Shown here: one piece after another, positions 1 to 9,468 of the stretch | Numbering within the stretch: position 1 is the stretch's first letter | Layout: the number at the start of each line of letters is the position of its first letter | From: a virus | Reading direction: 5' to 3' (one strand) | Length of the DNA stretch: 25,374 bases | Virus record (IMG/VR): IMGVR_UViG_3300042542_005685 | Coordinates: 1-25,374 of that record | The notes under the pieces: model-generated | Databases searched by the model: none | What the model saw: only the letters and a program-made list of their open reading frames with translations | Told to the model about the DNA's origin: nothing | Translations under genes and position numbers: made by a program

Positions 1-3000
1 TACTTACTCCATTTTTTTCATTATCAATACCTTTCAATAAAGCATTTATAAAATACGGGGTGTTAACCATAGAGGTAACTTGTTCAGATGTTACCAATCC
101 TGAATAATTAGAATATAATAAATTAAGATCAGTATAATTACTGTATAAATAATCAGGATATTTAACTGTGAAGTAATTGATAAGATCTATTGAAGTTTTA
201 ATTGGGGTTGCACTATTAGGTATTACGAATACCTGTGAATTAAAATTTTTATTTATGTTGTTTTCGTATGTGTAGTTTAATGTCAATTTGTTTCCTGAAG
301 AATTCTCTTTAAGCCTAGCGACCGTTTTTTTGTCCTCAAAGAAAATAAATGTGTCATCAGTGTTATAAATAACATTAGGATCATCGGTTTTATATAATCC
401 GTATACATCAAAAAAGTTCAGTTCGTTAGTAGTCGTATCACTCAAATAGTTTTTAAAATTTTCAACTAATGGTACGCTTGTGTCTAATGTCAAACTTGCA
501 CCGTCAATAGTGTCCATACTAAATAGACCATAATCTTTACTTATTAGTGTATTGATGTATTCCGTAGTAAAATTGTCCCTTTCGTAGTTCCAATATTTTG
601 TAGATGCTCCGTTATTGGAAATTGTTTTCAAATAATCCTCTAAGACAGTTAAATCAAAAGGGTTGTTTTTTAATTTTTCAAGTAAAAATGGTTTGTTATT
701 TATATTTTTACTTATGTTACTGTACTCAAGGTCTGCAATAAATTTATCTATTTGCGGTCTTTTGTAGTTACCTCTGAAAAGTTGCGTGTAGTGTGATGTT
801 AAATATGTCCTTTCCCACCATTCATAAAAAAATGAAATTTCACTTGGATCCTCGTATGGGATTGTGCTGAACGGAAACTCTAAACTATTAGATGAAGCAT
901 AGTCACCCAGTAGTTTTTGATTAACATATGTATACTTTTTACCAACCGGAGCTTTTAGTGTCCCCGCTTCTAAATATTTTTCAGTAAAGAATACTTCAGG
1001 CCAAACCGTTCTGTCAAATGCATTTGTCGTCGGAGCATATGGTGGTGAGCCTAAGTACTGAATAACATACTTATCAACACCATCGGTTGTTTTTTCTTTA
1101 ACAAAGTATGTTGGCCAAGGGTAAACCACATTGTCGGTATTTTGTGATCCCGCATAGTTAACTTGATTTTTTGAGTCTATACCAAAGTTGTTACTTGGGG
1201 GTAAAACTGTCTGAATTCTTTTTGGGTCATTTCTTTTTTGCCAAGCGTCAAAGTGAGTTTGATCCATCAATCTATAGAAAGTGTCTATACCTGCCATAAT
1301 TATTGCAAATACATTTCTTATTGTTGGTGCAAACCCTAATCCGTCATTCTCATTAATAAGTTTATTTGCAAGTAAATCAGAAAAATTTTGTTCTATAGAT
1401 GTTTTCTTGGATTCTAAAGTTGATTTTAGTTTATCAATTTTTGCAAAAAAACTATTCTGAATATAGTTAATATCACCAATCTTTTTTTCCCCATAAGTAA
1501 AAAAAGTCGGGCTGTGAGCTGGATCATCTACAATTAATCCAGTATTTAAATCTCTAACTTTACCAAAAAGTTCAAACTCTTTGGCTATTTGTGTTTTGTA
1601 AGTGTTTAACTCTTGATCGGTAAAATTATTTCTTCCTAATTTTTGTGAAAGACTACTTCTGTAATCATCTTCGGTCAGGTCTGTGTACCAGAATTTTTTA
1701 ACAATATCATCTACAGACAAAGAAACAGGAATAGATTGACCTTCAAAAGTAGTATTACCAATTTTATATGAACCTTTGTTTTCACCAGTCCCAAAAGATG
1801 TGTTATTATTGAGGTCTTTAACTGCCGCGTTAATTTCGGCTTCAATGTCTTTGACAAGTTGGTTTCTAAAATCAAAGTCAATGTTTCTTTTGTAAGGATA
1901 ATAAATTTGATTGTTTTTGATGATGTAACTATCGTTATCTAAATAATTTGTAAGAACTTTATTATATACAGTATCAACTAACTCATCAAGTATATTGTTA
2001 AAAGTTTGAACATCATTTAAAACAGTAAAGTCACCCTTTTCAATTGATTCTTGTACAGATAAATCATAATTCTCCGCTCTCAAAAAAAACTCTTCTATTG
2101 TTAGTCTTGGGAAACCCTTTGGGATTAAACCTTTGGATTCGTAAATACCGTACACCTCATCTAATTTTTGTGCACCTACCGATGTTTGTGTTATTTGGGT
2201 ATTTACTGTAGCATTTGGCGTGGCACTGTTATTTGTCTGGTCGGTTGTTTGAATATTAGTTGGAAACATTTTTGGTGCTACGATTCCATAATCCAATAAA
2301 GTATCAGCTAGAAGACCTGTTAACTTTCCAATAAACTCCAAACTTATTTGATAGTTTCCAGTTCCTGAATCAAATGTTGCATTAAAACTCGATAAATTCA
2401 ATGCGTATCTTATTGCCTTACCATAATACCCTTTGAGTGTTAAATAAAATAGTGGATAAGGCATGTTGAAGAACACGGAATAAAGGGATTTTTCACCTTG
2501 TTCAAATAAAGTTCTTCCTTGCACATCAATTAATCTCATCGAAACTTTTGGTACACCGATACTATTCACCGTCACATTGATTGTTTCAATTCCTAACATT
2601 TGAGTGTCTTCATAATTTGAAGTGTCTTTTGTTCCTTTGACATTTCTTACGGCCTGATTTGACCCTTCTGCAGTTTTCGCACCTTTACCAGTTAACTGAT
2701 CAGTATAAGATGTGTCAAAAAACTTTTTACCTTGTGGTTGTAAAAAATTGATGACTAAGCTCGGGTCGTTAGAACTTGATTTTAAACTAGCAACAGATGT
2801 ATTAAATATGTCCAATGTTTCTCCAACCGCCAATTTTGTTCTTGGCACAACTTTAGTTTCAAGGTTAGCATAAATTACTAACTCCTCATGATCGACTAAT
2901 CGATCTTTGATTACATTATTATCAACAATTTTATTTGGGTCTATTGAAATAATGTTGTCGTAATCGGTTTCAATATAAAGTGGTTTTTTTGAAAAGTTAT

Positions 3001-3007
3001 CTGCCAT
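1..3007 (-). CDS. Large baseplate/tail structural protein, C-terminal part outside window
   Basis: An open frame runs from ATG at 3007 to the left edge with no stop, giving at least 1002 residues starting MADNFSKKPLYIETDYDNII. I checked the beginning, the 1441 region and the left end for in-frame stops and found none. The start overlaps the last 11 nt of the upstream gp53-like gene, so the two are probably translated together. Around residues 140-235 there is a beta-rich block (GIETINVTVNSIGVPKVSMR, then PYPLFYLTLKGYYGKAIRYA) that looks like a tail-tube or hub-type domain of a large baseplate protein. The rest is aromatic- and Asn-rich, without enzyme motifs or transmembrane segments that I can see. 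Its place after the gp53-like gene supports a baseplate role; the exact T4 counterpart (gp6, gp27 or other) cannot be assigned from sequence alone. Confidence 0.75.
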   Translation of the reverse strand, partial: MADNFSKKPLYIETDYDNIISIDPNKIVDNNVIKDRLVDHEELVIYANLETKVVPRTKLAVGETLDIFNTSVASLKSSSNDPSLVINFLQPQGKKFFDTSYTDQLTGKGAKTAEGSNQAVRNVKGTKDTSNYEDTQMLGIETINVTVNSIGVPKVSMRLIDVQGRTLFEQGEKSLYSVFFNMPYPLFYLTLKGYYGKAIRYALNLSSFNATFDSGTGNYQISLEFIGKLTGLLADTLLDYGIVAPKMFPTNIQTTDQTNNSATPNATVNTQITQTSVGAQKLDEVYGIYESKGLIPKGFPRLTIEEFFLRAENYDLSVQESIEKGDFTVLNDVQTFNNILDELVDTVYNKVLTNYLDNDSYIIKNNQIYYPYKRNIDFDFRNQLVKDIEAEINAAVKDLNNNTSFGTGENKGSYKIGNTTFEGQSIPVSLSVDDIVKKFWYTDLTEDDYRSSLSQKLGRNNFTDQELNTYKTQIAKEFELFGKVRDLNTGLIVDDPAHSPTFFTYGEKKIGDINYIQNSFFAKIDKLKSTLESKKTSIEQNFSDLLANKLINENDGLGFAPTIRNVFAIIMAGIDTFYRLMDQTHFDAWQKRNDPKRIQTVLPPSNNFGIDSKNQVNYAGSQNTDNVVYPWPTYFVKEKTTDGVDKYVIQYLGSPPYAPTTNAFDRTVWPEVFFTEKYLEAGTLKAPVGKKYTYVNQKLLGDYASSNSLEFPFSTIPYEDPSEISFFYEWWERTYLTSHYTQLFRGNYKRPQIDKFIADLEYSNISKNINNKPFLLEKLKNNPFDLTVLEDYLKTISNNGASTKYWNYERDNFTTEYINTLISKDYGLFSMDTIDGASLTLDTSVPLVENFKNYLSDTTTNELNFFDVYGLYKTDDPNVIYNTDDTFIFFEDKKTVARLKENSSGNKLTLNYTYENNINKNFNSQVFVIPNSATPIKTSIDLINYFTVKYPDYLYSNYTDLNLLYSNYSGLVTSEQVTSMVNTPYFINALLKGIDNEKNGVS

Positions 3008-3314
3008 AATAAAAAATATGTGTATCTACCGCATTTTTGTAGTCCAAAAGAGCACCTAATAATGGATATGGTATAGCTAATATAGTTCCATCAGGTATAT
3101 TTGTCTCCAATCCACCAAATTCAGGATTAGCCATCAATATTAACCACCCAAAATAAGGTGATCCATATTTCTCAAAACTAATCTTATCTAACCTACTTCT
3201 ATTAGTTCTATAAATGTATTTTTGGTCAGATGGTCTTGTGGGTAATGTCACATAAGGAACAACAGTTTGTTGTCCATTAACAAAAAAATTCTGATATCTA
3301 TTGTAGTATTGCAT
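2997..3314 (-). CDS. gp53-like / LysM-like baseplate wedge protein
   Basis: This 105-aa protein carries a LysM-like core at about residues 40-85: RLDKISFEKYGSPYFGWLIL, then NIPDGTILAIPYP. The pattern of a Leu-rich helix, a Tyr-Gly step, WxLI and Asn-Pro before a proline-ended strand is what T4 gp53-type wedge proteins and P2 tail protein X-type proteins show. In such phages these small proteins help assemble the baseplate and may contact peptidoglycan. The ATG lies one nucleotide after the stop of the 2038-aa gene (TAATATG), and its own end overlaps the next gene by 11 nt, so it sits inside a tightly coupled baseplate operon. It is shorter than T4 gp53 (196 aa) and corresponds only to the LysM-like part. 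The family assignment is by pattern, not alignment. Confidence 0.65.
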   Translation of the reverse strand: MQYYNRYQNFFVNGQQTVVPYVTLPTRPSDQKYIYRTNRSRLDKISFEKYGSPYFGWLILMANPEFGGLETNIPDGTILAIPYPLLGALLDYKNAVDTHIFYYGR

Positions 3315-3315
3315 A

Positions 3316-6300
3316 TTAAACCATTTGTTTTTTCAAGTTAAATAAATTGTCAGTTGAGTCAACTGTTGACCACAAGTCGAATAAGTTCTGCTGATTAGCA
3401 GGGTTGACCGGGTCTTGTTTAACAAAAGTGAACTTTCTAGTTTTGTTTTTGTTAAAGGTAATGTATTTGTTATTAGGGAACTTAGAAATAAAATATTGAT
3501 TATTGAAGTTTTTAAAATTATCGTCTAATGTCTGTTTTGATTTTTCATACTTACTGAATCTTCCATTAGGTATTACCGTAGTTTGATTTCCAACTTGAAC
3601 AGATCCTGACCCTGCATTAATACCTATGTTTGCAAACATAAATGATCTATAATTACTAACACTAAGATCTTGAGTTATTGTTGATACAACATCGTCCATA
3701 AACTTATTTCTGTCTTGTAAAATTTCTTTTCCAAATATTAAGAAGAATCTAACATCTTGCGGAACCACAGAATCGATATAAACATCAAAGTTGAAACTGT
3801 CATTGTATATTTTAGTAGATCCGCTTGGAATCATTTGATATGTACCATACTTGTCATTCAATTCATTAAGATCACTTCCGATTTTTAAAAGATCGTCTTT
3901 TAATTCATCATATGTATTAGCGGCGCCAGCACTAGTCGGGTCAACCTCAGTTGTTCCTGATATGTCATATATTACTGCACCACCCCTTTTATTTTTATAA
4001 CCGTCAACCTGACTTAAAACAAAATTGATCTGATCCGAATTTTTGATGAAATTAATTTCTTCTTGTATTAGTTTAGATGTATTTTTTTCAAGAGATTGTA
4101 AGAAAATACTTTTTCTTGAATCGACCATTTCCGTTAATCTTCTTTTAACTTTTCTTGTTGAGTTATTTGACGCAAAGGATTGGTTAGTGAGTTGTGCTAT
4201 CAACGGACATAAATCGTTTTCAATATCTAATTTAGCTTGGTCGAAAAGTAAATCAACTTTACTTTGGTAGTTCACGGGTTTACCAAATATTTTTACTACT
4301 TGTGGTTGTGCTCCCAATAACCAATCAAATTGACCTTCACTATATTTTCTTTCTGCCGTGTAAAAAATTAATCCACCCCATAAAAGATCGTTTTTAAGAT
4401 CGGTTAAAGTAGTATTAATATTACTGATATAGTTTTCGGTTGCAGAAATCATGTTATTCATGTTATCTTTGTAATTGATGTCCCCGATAACCTGTGATGT
4501 ATTAACATCAAAAGAAGAATTGGTAATAGTACCAATTGTTACCCCACCGTCATTTACCGCAGGTCTTGTAAGAGGAGGCACTCCGGCTTCATTTTTTATA
4601 TCTTCAATTAATTGTTTTTCGAATTCAGGATTTAGTTCTTCTGTTTCTGTAGCTCTTTCATCATAAACTTCTGTATTAGCATAATAGTTGAAGGATAGAG
4701 CATTTTGAAGTTGTGCTACGGGTTCTTTTAGCCCATGTCCTCCAATAAATTTAACATTCATTGAAATACTCGCAATCATTGGTTGAACTCCAATACCTTC
4801 AGGGTTCAAATCGTAAACCGCATTTTCGTAACTAATGTCAAGACTCTCAAAAACAACTTTTGTATGATAAAAGTCACCTATTCTCAAAATACAAATAGGT
4901 GGAGAACCAAAAGCACTATTTGTTACATCATTATAGACTAAAGATGTACCACCTTGTCCTGTTTCAACTGCAGTTGGTATGGTATCTCCTGGTCTCATAC
5001 ATTGTTGTAAAAATGTCAATCTTGCGTTCAACCCTTCGGGTGTTATTGAGTGGAATATAGGATTAAAGTTTTTGATTCTACTTTTGATTCCATCATAAAT
5101 CATAGGATCTTGTTCACGAATCATTTCAAAATAATCACACTCACTCAAAAGTTTTCTCAATAATTTTTTGGTAATTCCTTCTCTTAACTTATTAGTTAAA
5201 GTTTGTTTTTTTACTTGTCGTACTACTGGTGAACTTTCTGACTGTGGTTGTGAGTCTGTTAATGTATTAATGTCAGCAGCTAATGGATTTGGAATTTCAC
5301 TGTCTGGTTGTTCTGTAACATCTGTATTTGTACCAACCACCGGTTCTGTTGGTGGTGGTGTTTGTGATTTTACACCGACTCTAACTCTTCTACACATCAT
5401 ACCCTGAACCGAGTATTTAAGTATTGTTGAGTTACTAAATGGTTTGGAACAGTCAATATCACGGTAATCCGTTTCATTAATTTTTTGATTGTCACCATTA
5501 CTTGAAGTAGAAAATTCAAGTAACTTTTTATCAATCATGTCTTTCATATTTAAATCACCTTCAGTAAAGTCCGTAATCGTTTTGATTACAGAGTTAGTTC
5601 TTCTCTGTGATAATGAATTATTATAGTTAACTGAGCTATTGTTGTTTGAGTTAGCAGATCCAATAACATCTAATACTATTTTATTTCCTGAATCACATAG
5701 TGTTAATATTTTTGAAAGAAGTTCTTTGAAAGTATCGTATTCTTGTTTAAGGAAGCTGAACACCCCCGATATTGAAGTTTTTCTAGTGTCTATGTATTCT
5801 GCCAACGAAAAGTTTGCAGGGGCATTTGTAACCGCATTTCCACCATAAAAATATAGTTTATCTGCGAAGTTATTCCCCCCTCCGTTTATACCGGCAGTAC
5901 TATAATCTGACTCAGCGTTTATCAATTCAGTATAATATTCTTCATATGAACCACTAGTGTCTGTCGATCCAGGTTTTGCTTCTTGAAACAATAATTGTAT
6001 GTCTTGGTATATCTCGGTTTGTAAGTCTTCGGCTATTGTTGTATCAGTTTGTCCAGAACTTTGTTGTTCTACATTGACACTAGTTTCAATAGTTACTTCA
6101 GACTGTATGGTTTCATTTGGAAGTTCTTTAGCTACTTCTTGAAGTGATTCAGTAGATAGGGTTGAGACTACTTGATAAATGTCGTTCAAACTGAAAGACC
6201 CATACTTTTTCAAAAGGTCATAAATATCATACTCAGTACAACCGGCAATAAATGAGTCAATTACTTTTGTAGCAACAGAAGTATTTTGTGACTCTAATTC

Positions 6301-9300
6301 TCTTTTAACTAAAATATTCATGATCGACGGGTGGTCAACTACAATCTTCCACTTTAGTGACCCACTTCTTTCCGTACTTTTATATGTGTATATAGGTTCA
6401 GGTCTACCTAAAAATGTATTACCCTCCCAATCTGTTCTTGTATTTTCATCAAAAACTAAATCATATGGTGGAAACCACATGATTCTACCACCACCTGGAC
6501 CTATTTCACATCCAGGTAAATCGTCCACAGTATAACCCGGTTTATTAGATGTTCTCCAAGCCAAATTTTCAATAGAGAACATATATTTTTTTACTCTACC
6601 ATTTTGTATATTTGTCGAATCAGGTCCTGTCATCGGAGCAATATTCAAGTTATATGTAGAATCTAAAACTGAATAAGACGCACCTCTGATATTACCTTTA
6701 TTGTTTCTTAATTTTCCTTTCTGAAGATTTCTATATGTGTAGTAAGGTCTATCTTTTGTAAACAATCTACAATATTCATATCCTTGAACATCCGTCACAG
6801 GATTGTCAGGATTAGGTTGAACTGATGTTGGGGTGACATATCTAAAAACTCTTGACCCTTTTGTCATTTCCATATAACCATCGTTAAAGACTTTGGATAC
6901 TTGGTTGATTGCATTTCCGACATGTTGTTTTTTGTTTGATGACCTGCTTCCTGCATCAACTAACTTTTGTGTAATGTCTAATATTGAACCGTCTGTTAAA
7001 TTTAAACCAGATGATTTAGATTTATCGAATGTATTTTTTAATAATTCATCTAATCCACTGTTTGTGGAGTTAACCGCTTGGTTATTAAATCCAACAGGTT
7101 GTCCTGGTTTTATATATGTATTATTTGATGTGGTCCATGTAAAGTTCCCAATTAAAGATCCACCCCCAATAACGCCCTTTGTGTCTGATGCACCATCAAA
7201 GAAGTTTCTTGAGTTGATTCCAAAAAATCGGTTATTAACTTGGTTACCTTCGTATTCTTTACCGAGTTCTCCATAGTCAAAAACAGGACCTATACTTGGT
7301 TGATCACCCTTACCTAAGGGTAACTCATTTTTAGGACTTACTACATCTCTAACAAAATTTTTAGTGTTTCCAATATAAAAATTTGGTTTTGGTGCCGACA
7401 AGTTTGGGTTCAATAATGATTCAAAATTATAATCGGGTCTGTAAGCATTAAAAAATAATTGATCAAACAATAATGATCTTGTTGCTCTTGATGTGTTGGC
7501 TAAGAATCTTTCTGATCCTGAATCAATATTGGCCGATAATATTTTATTTGAGAAGTTACTAACTAAACTTCCAATACCCCCAATTGGGTTTGCCAATGCC
7601 TGACTCAAAAAGTTTCTTTCAGGAAAATCAAAGTATTCACCAGGTATAATCGAGTATGGTGAGTAAAGTCCAGCGATTCTTGATGTAAAGTTTAAAATGT
7701 CACCAACAATTGTTGCGGGTTCAGTAATAGAAAAGTTTTTTTGTATTAAAGGAACATTATTGGTGGCAACTCCTAAAATATCAAACGGATCTAATGATGG
7801 CGTATTTCCTATTCCACCAGACGGAGGTCCTACAGTAGAACTTGTTAAAATAGACCTACCTACCGTTTGTTGGTATAATTCAGCAGCAACTCTTGATTTA
7901 AACTCTTGTTGAAGTTTTTTTGCGGCAATTTTTGCCAAGTTTGAGTCGTTACTCAAAGAACCCTCACTACCGTTAGGATTATCACTTGTAAGAATTGCAA
8001 AAGGACTATAAGACGAGGCAACAAATGAAAATGTTGTATCACTATTAGCATATGGTCTATTCAAAGTGTCAGGGAACAATTCATCAATAACTAACGGTTC
8101 ATAGGTCCCTTCTCCTGTATTATATAGATTTTTAATATAGTTGTATTGAATAGATTGTTCGGTTGTCTTATTTGGTGCAGATGCCGTAAAGTCATACTCA
8201 CCCTGATTCGCCTGTGTTTGAAAATTCAAATTAGGATTGATCATGGGTCCAAAACCATTCGGTTGATCCTCAGGCCCGAAGACATTTGCCAAATAGGATA
8301 TCAATTGTGATTGTTCAGTAGTAAGGTTCGGAGACGAACCTCCATAACTATATGGGCCTGAATTTGGTCGTGTTTGGTTGTTTGTGTTTGGGTTTACTTG
8401 ACCATTGAACCCTCCGTCAGGTCCAAAAAAGTTAGTCACATATGCATTTGCTCTTGATTGGTCAGCAGTTATATTTGGTCCATCTGAAACATAATCATAG
8501 TCTCCTTGGTTGGATCCGATTACCAATGTCGGGAACAACACTGAGTTACCATAACCATTTTGTATATTAGTTGGTGAGTATTTGTTCAAGACCCTTAATA
8601 GTCCTTCCATTTTATCCCCTTCTAACTCTAACGGACTAAAAATCGCATCAGAAGGTCCATAATTTCCCTCGTTAGATTTAGTTTGTTTGTTGACATTAGG
8701 GTTTATGGTTTGAGTACTCTGTTGACCCTCAGGACCATATTGGTTAATAACAATTTGTTCTTCTTTTGATGTTCTACCCTTTTTTTCTAAATCACTTCCT
8801 AATGTATCTGAAAAGTCATAGTGACCTTCATTTGGTTTGGATTGTTTGTTAATATTAGGTACTACAGTATTTCTACTGTCATTTTGGTCAGGACCATATT
8901 GATTTATAACAATAAGTTCAGTTTCTTTCTGTACCCCAAAAGTTTCAAGTAAACTTCCTTCAGTATTAATATACCCATAAACACCTTTGTTAGATGTTGT
9001 ATTAAGATTTTTATTTATATCAATTGTATTTCCAAATGAATTTGAAAAGTCTACAGGTCCATATATGTTTTGAACATAAAGTAATTTTTCTGTAGTATCC
9101 CCAATAGTTTCTAATTGTGAACCTATAGTGTTTTTGTATCCGTAATTACCTAAATTACTTTGATTGTTTTTGTTGATGTTGATTTGAATAGTATCTCCAA
9201 ATCCGCCAACTGGATTAAATTTATTTTGTTTAATTAATCTTTCTTCCTGAATTTTTTGTTCAACTGTCACATCAGGTAAGTTACTTACCGAGTAATCAAC

Positions 9301-9432
9301 AAGAACAATTTCTGAGGCAACATTTAATATGTCAAATGAAAAAGATCCGTCTACCTTGTATGGTTCAAGATTACGAACTTGTAATTTTTTTCTGAAGTTT
9401 TCAGTCGAATTAAATGATAGTGGGCTATTCAT
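3316..9432 (-). CDS. Giant multidomain baseplate protein with N-terminal repeats and OmpA-like domain
   Basis: The 2038-aa product has several regions. Residues 70-440 hold seven imperfect repeats of 49-57 aa, most ending in YGP/FGP-like motifs. Residues 940-1045 contain a conserved-looking block (GGRIMWFPPYDL, then GRPEPIYTYKSTERSG and KWKIVVDHPS). Residues about 1193-1290 resemble an OmpA-like peptidoglycan-binding domain ending in NNSLSQRRTNSV. Residues 1512-1585 (LRIGDFYHTKVVFESLDISY, GIGVQPMIAS, VKFIGGHGL) look like a tube-type beta domain as seen in baseplate hub proteins. The C-terminus is Asn/Lys-rich. The gene lies between the tape measure and the gp53-like gene, which supports a baseplate location. 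TATTTATT occurs 13 nt before the ATG. It is far larger than any single T4 baseplate protein, so it may fuse functions that are separate in T4. Confidence 0.75.
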   Translation of the reverse strand: MNSPLSFNSTENFRKKLQVRNLEPYKVDGSFSFDILNVASEIVLVDYSVSNLPDVTVEQKIQEERLIKQNKFNPVGGFGDTIQININKNNQSNLGNYGYKNTIGSQLETIGDTTEKLLYVQNIYGPVDFSNSFGNTIDINKNLNTTSNKGVYGYINTEGSLLETFGVQKETELIVINQYGPDQNDSRNTVVPNINKQSKPNEGHYDFSDTLGSDLEKKGRTSKEEQIVINQYGPEGQQSTQTINPNVNKQTKSNEGNYGPSDAIFSPLELEGDKMEGLLRVLNKYSPTNIQNGYGNSVLFPTLVIGSNQGDYDYVSDGPNITADQSRANAYVTNFFGPDGGFNGQVNPNTNNQTRPNSGPYSYGGSSPNLTTEQSQLISYLANVFGPEDQPNGFGPMINPNLNFQTQANQGEYDFTASAPNKTTEQSIQYNYIKNLYNTGEGTYEPLVIDELFPDTLNRPYANSDTTFSFVASSYSPFAILTSDNPNGSEGSLSNDSNLAKIAAKKLQQEFKSRVAAELYQQTVGRSILTSSTVGPPSGGIGNTPSLDPFDILGVATNNVPLIQKNFSITEPATIVGDILNFTSRIAGLYSPYSIIPGEYFDFPERNFLSQALANPIGGIGSLVSNFSNKILSANIDSGSERFLANTSRATRSLLFDQLFFNAYRPDYNFESLLNPNLSAPKPNFYIGNTKNFVRDVVSPKNELPLGKGDQPSIGPVFDYGELGKEYEGNQVNNRFFGINSRNFFDGASDTKGVIGGGSLIGNFTWTTSNNTYIKPGQPVGFNNQAVNSTNSGLDELLKNTFDKSKSSGLNLTDGSILDITQKLVDAGSRSSNKKQHVGNAINQVSKVFNDGYMEMTKGSRVFRYVTPTSVQPNPDNPVTDVQGYEYCRLFTKDRPYYTYRNLQKGKLRNNKGNIRGASYSVLDSTYNLNIAPMTGPDSTNIQNGRVKKYMFSIENLAWRTSNKPGYTVDDLPGCEIGPGGGRIMWFPPYDLVFDENTRTDWEGNTFLGRPEPIYTYKSTERSGSLKWKIVVDHPSIMNILVKRELESQNTSVATKVIDSFIAGCTEYDIYDLLKKYGSFSLNDIYQVVSTLSTESLQEVAKELPNETIQSEVTIETSVNVEQQSSGQTDTTIAEDLQTEIYQDIQLLFQEAKPGSTDTSGSYEEYYTELINAESDYSTAGINGGGNNFADKLYFYGGNAVTNAPANFSLAEYIDTRKTSISGVFSFLKQEYDTFKELLSKILTLCDSGNKIVLDVIGSANSNNNSSVNYNNSLSQRRTNSVIKTITDFTEGDLNMKDMIDKKLLEFSTSSNGDNQKINETDYRDIDCSKPFSNSTILKYSVQGMMCRRVRVGVKSQTPPPTEPVVGTNTDVTEQPDSEIPNPLAADINTLTDSQPQSESSPVVRQVKKQTLTNKLREGITKKLLRKLLSECDYFEMIREQDPMIYDGIKSRIKNFNPIFHSITPEGLNARLTFLQQCMRPGDTIPTAVETGQGGTSLVYNDVTNSAFGSPPICILRIGDFYHTKVVFESLDISYENAVYDLNPEGIGVQPMIASISMNVKFIGGHGLKEPVAQLQNALSFNYYANTEVYDERATETEELNPEFEKQLIEDIKNEAGVPPLTRPAVNDGGVTIGTITNSSFDVNTSQVIGDINYKDNMNNMISATENYISNINTTLTDLKNDLLWGGLIFYTAERKYSEGQFDWLLGAQPQVVKIFGKPVNYQSKVDLLFDQAKLDIENDLCPLIAQLTNQSFASNNSTRKVKRRLTEMVDSRKSIFLQSLEKNTSKLIQEEINFIKNSDQINFVLSQVDGYKNKRGGAVIYDISGTTEVDPTSAGAANTYDELKDDLLKIGSDLNELNDKYGTYQMIPSGSTKIYNDSFNFDVYIDSVVPQDVRFFLIFGKEILQDRNKFMDDVVSTITQDLSVSNYRSFMFANIGINAGSGSVQVGNQTTVIPNGRFSKYEKSKQTLDDNFKNFNNQYFISKFPNNKYITFNKNKTRKFTFVKQDPVNPANQQNLFDLWSTVDSTDNLFNLKKQMV
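8113..9225 (-). repeat. Seven ~50-residue protein repeats at N-terminus of the giant baseplate protein
   Basis: At the protein level the repeats span residues about 70-126, 127-181, 182-234, 235-287, 288-338, 339-387 and 388-440. The shared pattern is an Asn-rich segment (NxNKQTKxNEGxY), a short acidic stretch with a hydrophobic anchor, and an exit segment such as IVINQYGP, YVTNFFGP or LANVFGP. The first four carry a GSxLE-type middle; the last three carry NxTxEQS instead, which suggests two sub-families made by successive duplication. The DNA copies have diverged, so this is an old array and not a recent tandem duplication. Confidence 0.8.
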
Positions 9433-9468
9433 CTATTGTTTTTTAAATAAATAGATTGAATACTAATT

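Noticed and set aside
8113-9225. Repeated segments that could suggest a CRISPR array or tandem DNA repeat
   Set aside because: The repetition is at the protein level in one frame; the DNA copies are divergent and no constant short repeat with unique spacers exists.
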